The notes beneath the pieces were generated by a model. That model did no database searches, was not told the DNA's origin, and worked only from the letters and a program-made list of their open reading frames with translations. 14,411 bases of DNA, from assembly GCA_964573775.1 (NCBI GenBank), contig CAZNKU010000033.1:1-14411 (forward strand), in the 5' to 3' direction. Below, one piece after another: positions 12,844 through 14,411 of the stretch. The stretch is from CAZNKU01 sp964573775. GTDB lineage: Bacteria > Bacillota > Clostridia > Monoglobales > Firm-18. Within the stretch, counting starts at the first letter, position 1, and each line of letters opens with the position of its first letter. The position numbers and the translations under genes were made by a program.

Positions 12844-13132
12844 AAAAGGGATTACTGAAAAAGTTGACTTTTTATTGACCATAGCAAAAAAAGGACAATG
12901 TTCAAATGAAGAATTTACTGATATATTAAAACTTTTGACCGAACATTCTGATAAAAAGCGATTGGGAAAGGTTTTTGGCTATTCTGTTTCAGATTATGCT
13001 ATTGCTACTTTGGCTTGGATTGGAGATGACAAATCATATGCAGAATATAACAAGATATATAACACACTGGATGAACAAAGGAAACTTGATATTACGCAAT
13101 TAATTAGAGAAAAACGATATTTACAATATTAG
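12830..13132 (+). CDS. Candidate immunity protein of cassette 2
   Basis: 100 residues from ATG 12830, overlapping the toxin stop by 14 bases, with the purine-rich AGAAGAAGGGAAAT upstream as ribosome site. It starts MGIIKKGITEKVDFLL, looks all-helical (KLLTEHSDKKRLGKVFG, YAEYNKIYNTLDEQRK), and has no signal or membrane segment. No family is recognised. The immunity role is inferred only from its coupling to the toxin tip and from the same position being held by the SUKH gene in cassette 1. The end is followed within a few bases by the post-immunity repeat. Confidence 0.7.
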   Translation: MGIIKKGITEKVDFLLTIAKKGQCSNEEFTDILKLLTEHSDKKRLGKVFGYSVSDYAIATLAWIGDDKSYAEYNKIYNTLDEQRKLDITQLIREKRYLQY

Positions 13133-13143
13133 GGAAAAGTACA

Positions 13144-13956
13144 ATGGGACGGTTCTGCAGTGTCAAAACCAAATATGAATTAAAGAGTACACCTCACAAT
13201 TGTGGGGTGTATTTTTGTATAACGAAAACCACCCGTAATGTTGAAGCTGTTGACAATGCCTACGATGTTGACCTTGCAATAGGTAATATTATTGACGGTA
13301 AGGCAACTTTTGAGGATTTTAAGCTTTTTGCACCCGAAAACACTGCAAACAGACGGGCTTTTTACGAAGCTACGGGAATAAAGTTGCCAATAGATTCAAG
13401 ATTAACAAATTATAGTCTGCTTGCTTTGAACAACAAGAACAGAAATATAAATAATCTGTATACAAACCGTAAAATTCCAAATGCAGAAAACCTTACACTT
13501 ACCGATTATGTAAGGTATATTGAAAAGCCCAATTCGTTGACAGTAGCTGACGAGGATGGTATAATTGAAACGGAAAATGTTGAACTTCGTGGTTTTTATG
13601 AGTATAAAGATAAAGTAGAAGAAGCAACTATCGAGGATTACAAAGCGTATAAAGCTGTTAAAGCAACTGGTGTAAAAGGGACAATTAGAGTACCACCAAA
13701 GCATATTGATATATCAGTACTTGAATTTAATGATGAACATGCTAAAAATCATGGATGTAATTTGGAGGATGCAATAAGATATATTGAAAATGCGAAATGT
13801 TCTATTTCTCGTAAAAGGTGGGATGGAACCCATACGAATTATTATAGTTTTGATGGTGCTGCTTATGTAGACAATGAAACAAACAAGATTAAAACTGTTT
13901 TTTCAAAGTCGGAATTTGATCAAATAACAGATGGGATTATGGAGGTGTTTAAATGA
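13144..13956 (+). CDS. Toxin cassette 3: anchor + BECR-like RNase candidate (5'-truncated)
   Basis: The frame is open from ATG 13144, but the first ~35 codons are the post-immunity repeat and terminator read through, so that start is not credible. Toxin homology begins near 13262 (DVDLAIGNIIDGKATF) and is more diverged from the main gene than cassette 2. Residues ~43-82 (13144 numbering) are the anchor. Residues ~88-135 are the linker shared with cassette 2 (NYSLLALNNKNRN, DYVRYIEKPNSLT). The tip, ~180-270, has HIDISVLEFNDEHAKNHG, CSISRKRWDGTH, YYSFDGAAYVDN and KTVFSKSEFDQ. That order of His, Arg and a final Thr-rich strand resembles the barnase/EndoU/colicin E5/RelE (BECR) RNase fold seen in phage-type toxins. 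This is fold-level resemblance only. With no start or promoter it is probably a silent tip. Confidence 0.7.
   Translation: MGRFCSVKTKYELKSTPHNCGVYFCITKTTRNVEAVDNAYDVDLAIGNIIDGKATFEDFKLFAPENTANRRAFYEATGIKLPIDSRLTNYSLLALNNKNRNINNLYTNRKIPNAENLTLTDYVRYIEKPNSLTVADEDGIIETENVELRGFYEYKDKVEEATIEDYKAYKAVKATGVKGTIRVPPKHIDISVLEFNDEHAKNHGCNLEDAIRYIENAKCSISRKRWDGTHTNYYSFDGAAYVDNETNKIKTVFSKSEFDQITDGIMEVFK
13146..13216 (+). repeat. Post-immunity repeat, copy 2, with terminator
   Basis: GGGACGGTTCTGCAGTGTCA and AAAGAG, then the TACACCTCAC-AATT-GTGGGGTGTA hairpin (13188-13211) and TTTTT. It is shorter than copies 1 and 3 (AAACCAAATATGAATT replaces the AACTAAATAGGTATTT part). Confidence 0.8.
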
Positions 13957-14129
13957 AAACAGTATATTGTCCGGTAAAAGGTGGTCAGATTACCGGTGGT
14001 GATTGTTTAATAATTTGTGATGTGGCTGATAGATTTATAAAGCCTTCCGTTTTACCTGAAGGAATTGAATGGAATGAAGAACAATGTGAAAGGTGTAAAA
14101 ATTGTCAATATCATAATGATGTTGATTAA
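13953..14129 (+). CDS. 58-residue Cys-rich protein, candidate immunity of cassette 3
   Basis: ATG 13953 overlaps the toxin stop (ATGA), with GGAGGTG 5 to 11 bases upstream. 58 residues, starting MKTVYCPVKGGQITGG and ending KNCQYHNDVD. Six cysteines at 6, 18, 22, 45, 48 and 51, including CERCKNC near the end, suggest a zinc ribbon-like or other metal-bound fold. The tight coupling to the toxin tip and position before the post-immunity repeat make it the immunity candidate, though it is unusually small for that and could instead be a remnant. No family is assigned. Confidence 0.65.
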   Translation: MKTVYCPVKGGQITGGDCLIICDVADRFIKPSVLPEGIEWNEEQCERCKNCQYHNDVD

Positions 14130-14225
14130 TGATTGTAATGGTATGCGTATGTTGCAAATAATAAATCGAACGCATTAGCAGGAATAAATACCGGTGAATT
14201 GAAATTGTTTAAACCGAGGACAAGG
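14130..14225 (+). pseudogene. Coding-like remnant between cassette 3 and repeat copy 3
   Basis: In the frame that follows the Cys-rich ORF, after several stops, the bases read YVANNKSNALAGINTGELKL and then run into the repeat. This looks like the tail end of a protein with no start. It may be the remnant of another toxin tip. Low certainty. Confidence 0.3.
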
Positions 14226-14320
14226 GGACGGTTCTGCTGTGTCATAACTAAATAGGTATTTAAGAGTACACCTCACAATTGTGGGGTGTATTTTTAGTTA
14301 ATAGTGAGTAGTGAATAGTT
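14226..14320 (+). repeat. Post-immunity repeat, copy 3, with terminator
   Basis: GGACGGTTCTGCTGTGTCA, AACTAAATAGGTATTTAAGAG and hairpin 14267-14290 plus TTTTT, nearly identical to 11663-11745, including the AGTTAATARTGAGTAGTGAA tail. Confidence 0.8.
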
Positions 14321-14321
14321 A

Positions 14322-14411
14322 TGGATGAAACCTGCAATTGTGCAAGGCATTACAAATGCTGTTCGTGGAGGTGTAACAGAATTTTCGGCGGGTGGCGACT
14401 TAAAAGATATA
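14322..14411 (+). pseudogene. Start of a further toxin-gene copy (middle region, runs off the window)
   Basis: 90 bases match 9702-9791 of the main toxin with very few changes (E to K and S to N at protein level: WMKPAIVQGITNAVRGG versus WMEPAIVQGITSAVRGG). The copy begins abruptly after the repeat, so it lacks the first ~288 residues. It extends past 14411, so its length and tip are unknown. Confidence 0.75.

Noticed and set aside
13144..13260. ATG 13144 as true start of the cassette 3 toxin
   Set aside because: The first codons translate the post-immunity repeat and a terminator hairpin, and no Shine-Dalgarno is present.

Overview
The window is AT-rich and has a strong Clostridia (Firmicutes) character. 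Shine-Dalgarno sites are purine-rich, sigma-A promoters are near consensus, short gene overlaps are common, and intergenic palindromes and ATTCATT/ATTCACT heptamer runs are abundant. An Oscillospiraceae-like gut anaerobe would fit, but that placement is inference.

Layout. (1) 1-1188: 3' part of pheT, closed by a bidirectional terminator. (2) 1214-1690 and 5784-6240: two direct copies of a minus-strand unit made of a consensus promoter, a structured RNA, an intrinsic terminator and an identical 45-residue ORF. The flanks are almost identical, but the RNA interior is unrelated in sequence between the copies while keeping nested helices by compensatory change. (3) 1779-5541, between those copies: a cobalamin riboswitch driving an ECF transporter operon (EcfT, a fused double ATPase and an S component, probably for cobalamin). 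(4) 6245-8700: a phage-type control region with a divergent S24/CI-like repressor, a promoter/operator region, and an operon of a small unknown protein, a phage replication-type winged-helix protein, a small Cys protein and a DUF1492/sigma-region-4-like regulator. No integrase or structural phage gene is visible. (5) 8750-14411: a polymorphic-toxin locus. A 780-residue toxin ends in a WHH nuclease domain and is followed by a SUKH (SMI1/KNR4) immunity gene. Then come 5'-truncated cassettes that restart at the same anchor segment but carry other toxin tips (a HELRH zincin-like domain; a BECR-like RNase candidate), each with its own small immunity candidate. After each immunity gene comes the same repeat with a terminator. 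A further copy of the main toxin's middle region begins at 14322 and leaves the window.

How the parts fit. The riboswitch should repress vitamin uptake when B12 is plentiful. The repressor probably silences the phage-type operon through TTGAC-N5-GTCAA operators and releases it on DNA damage. The phage operon and two downstream toxin-region genes share an unusual promoter, CCATTRAAAGCCA placed exactly 12 or 14 bases (depending on the edge counted) before a -10 hexamer. One factor, possibly the DUF1492-like protein, may therefore drive the operon and the toxin locus together. The most novel candidate is the duplicated RNA/45-residue-protein unit with its hypervariable but pairing-preserving RNA.
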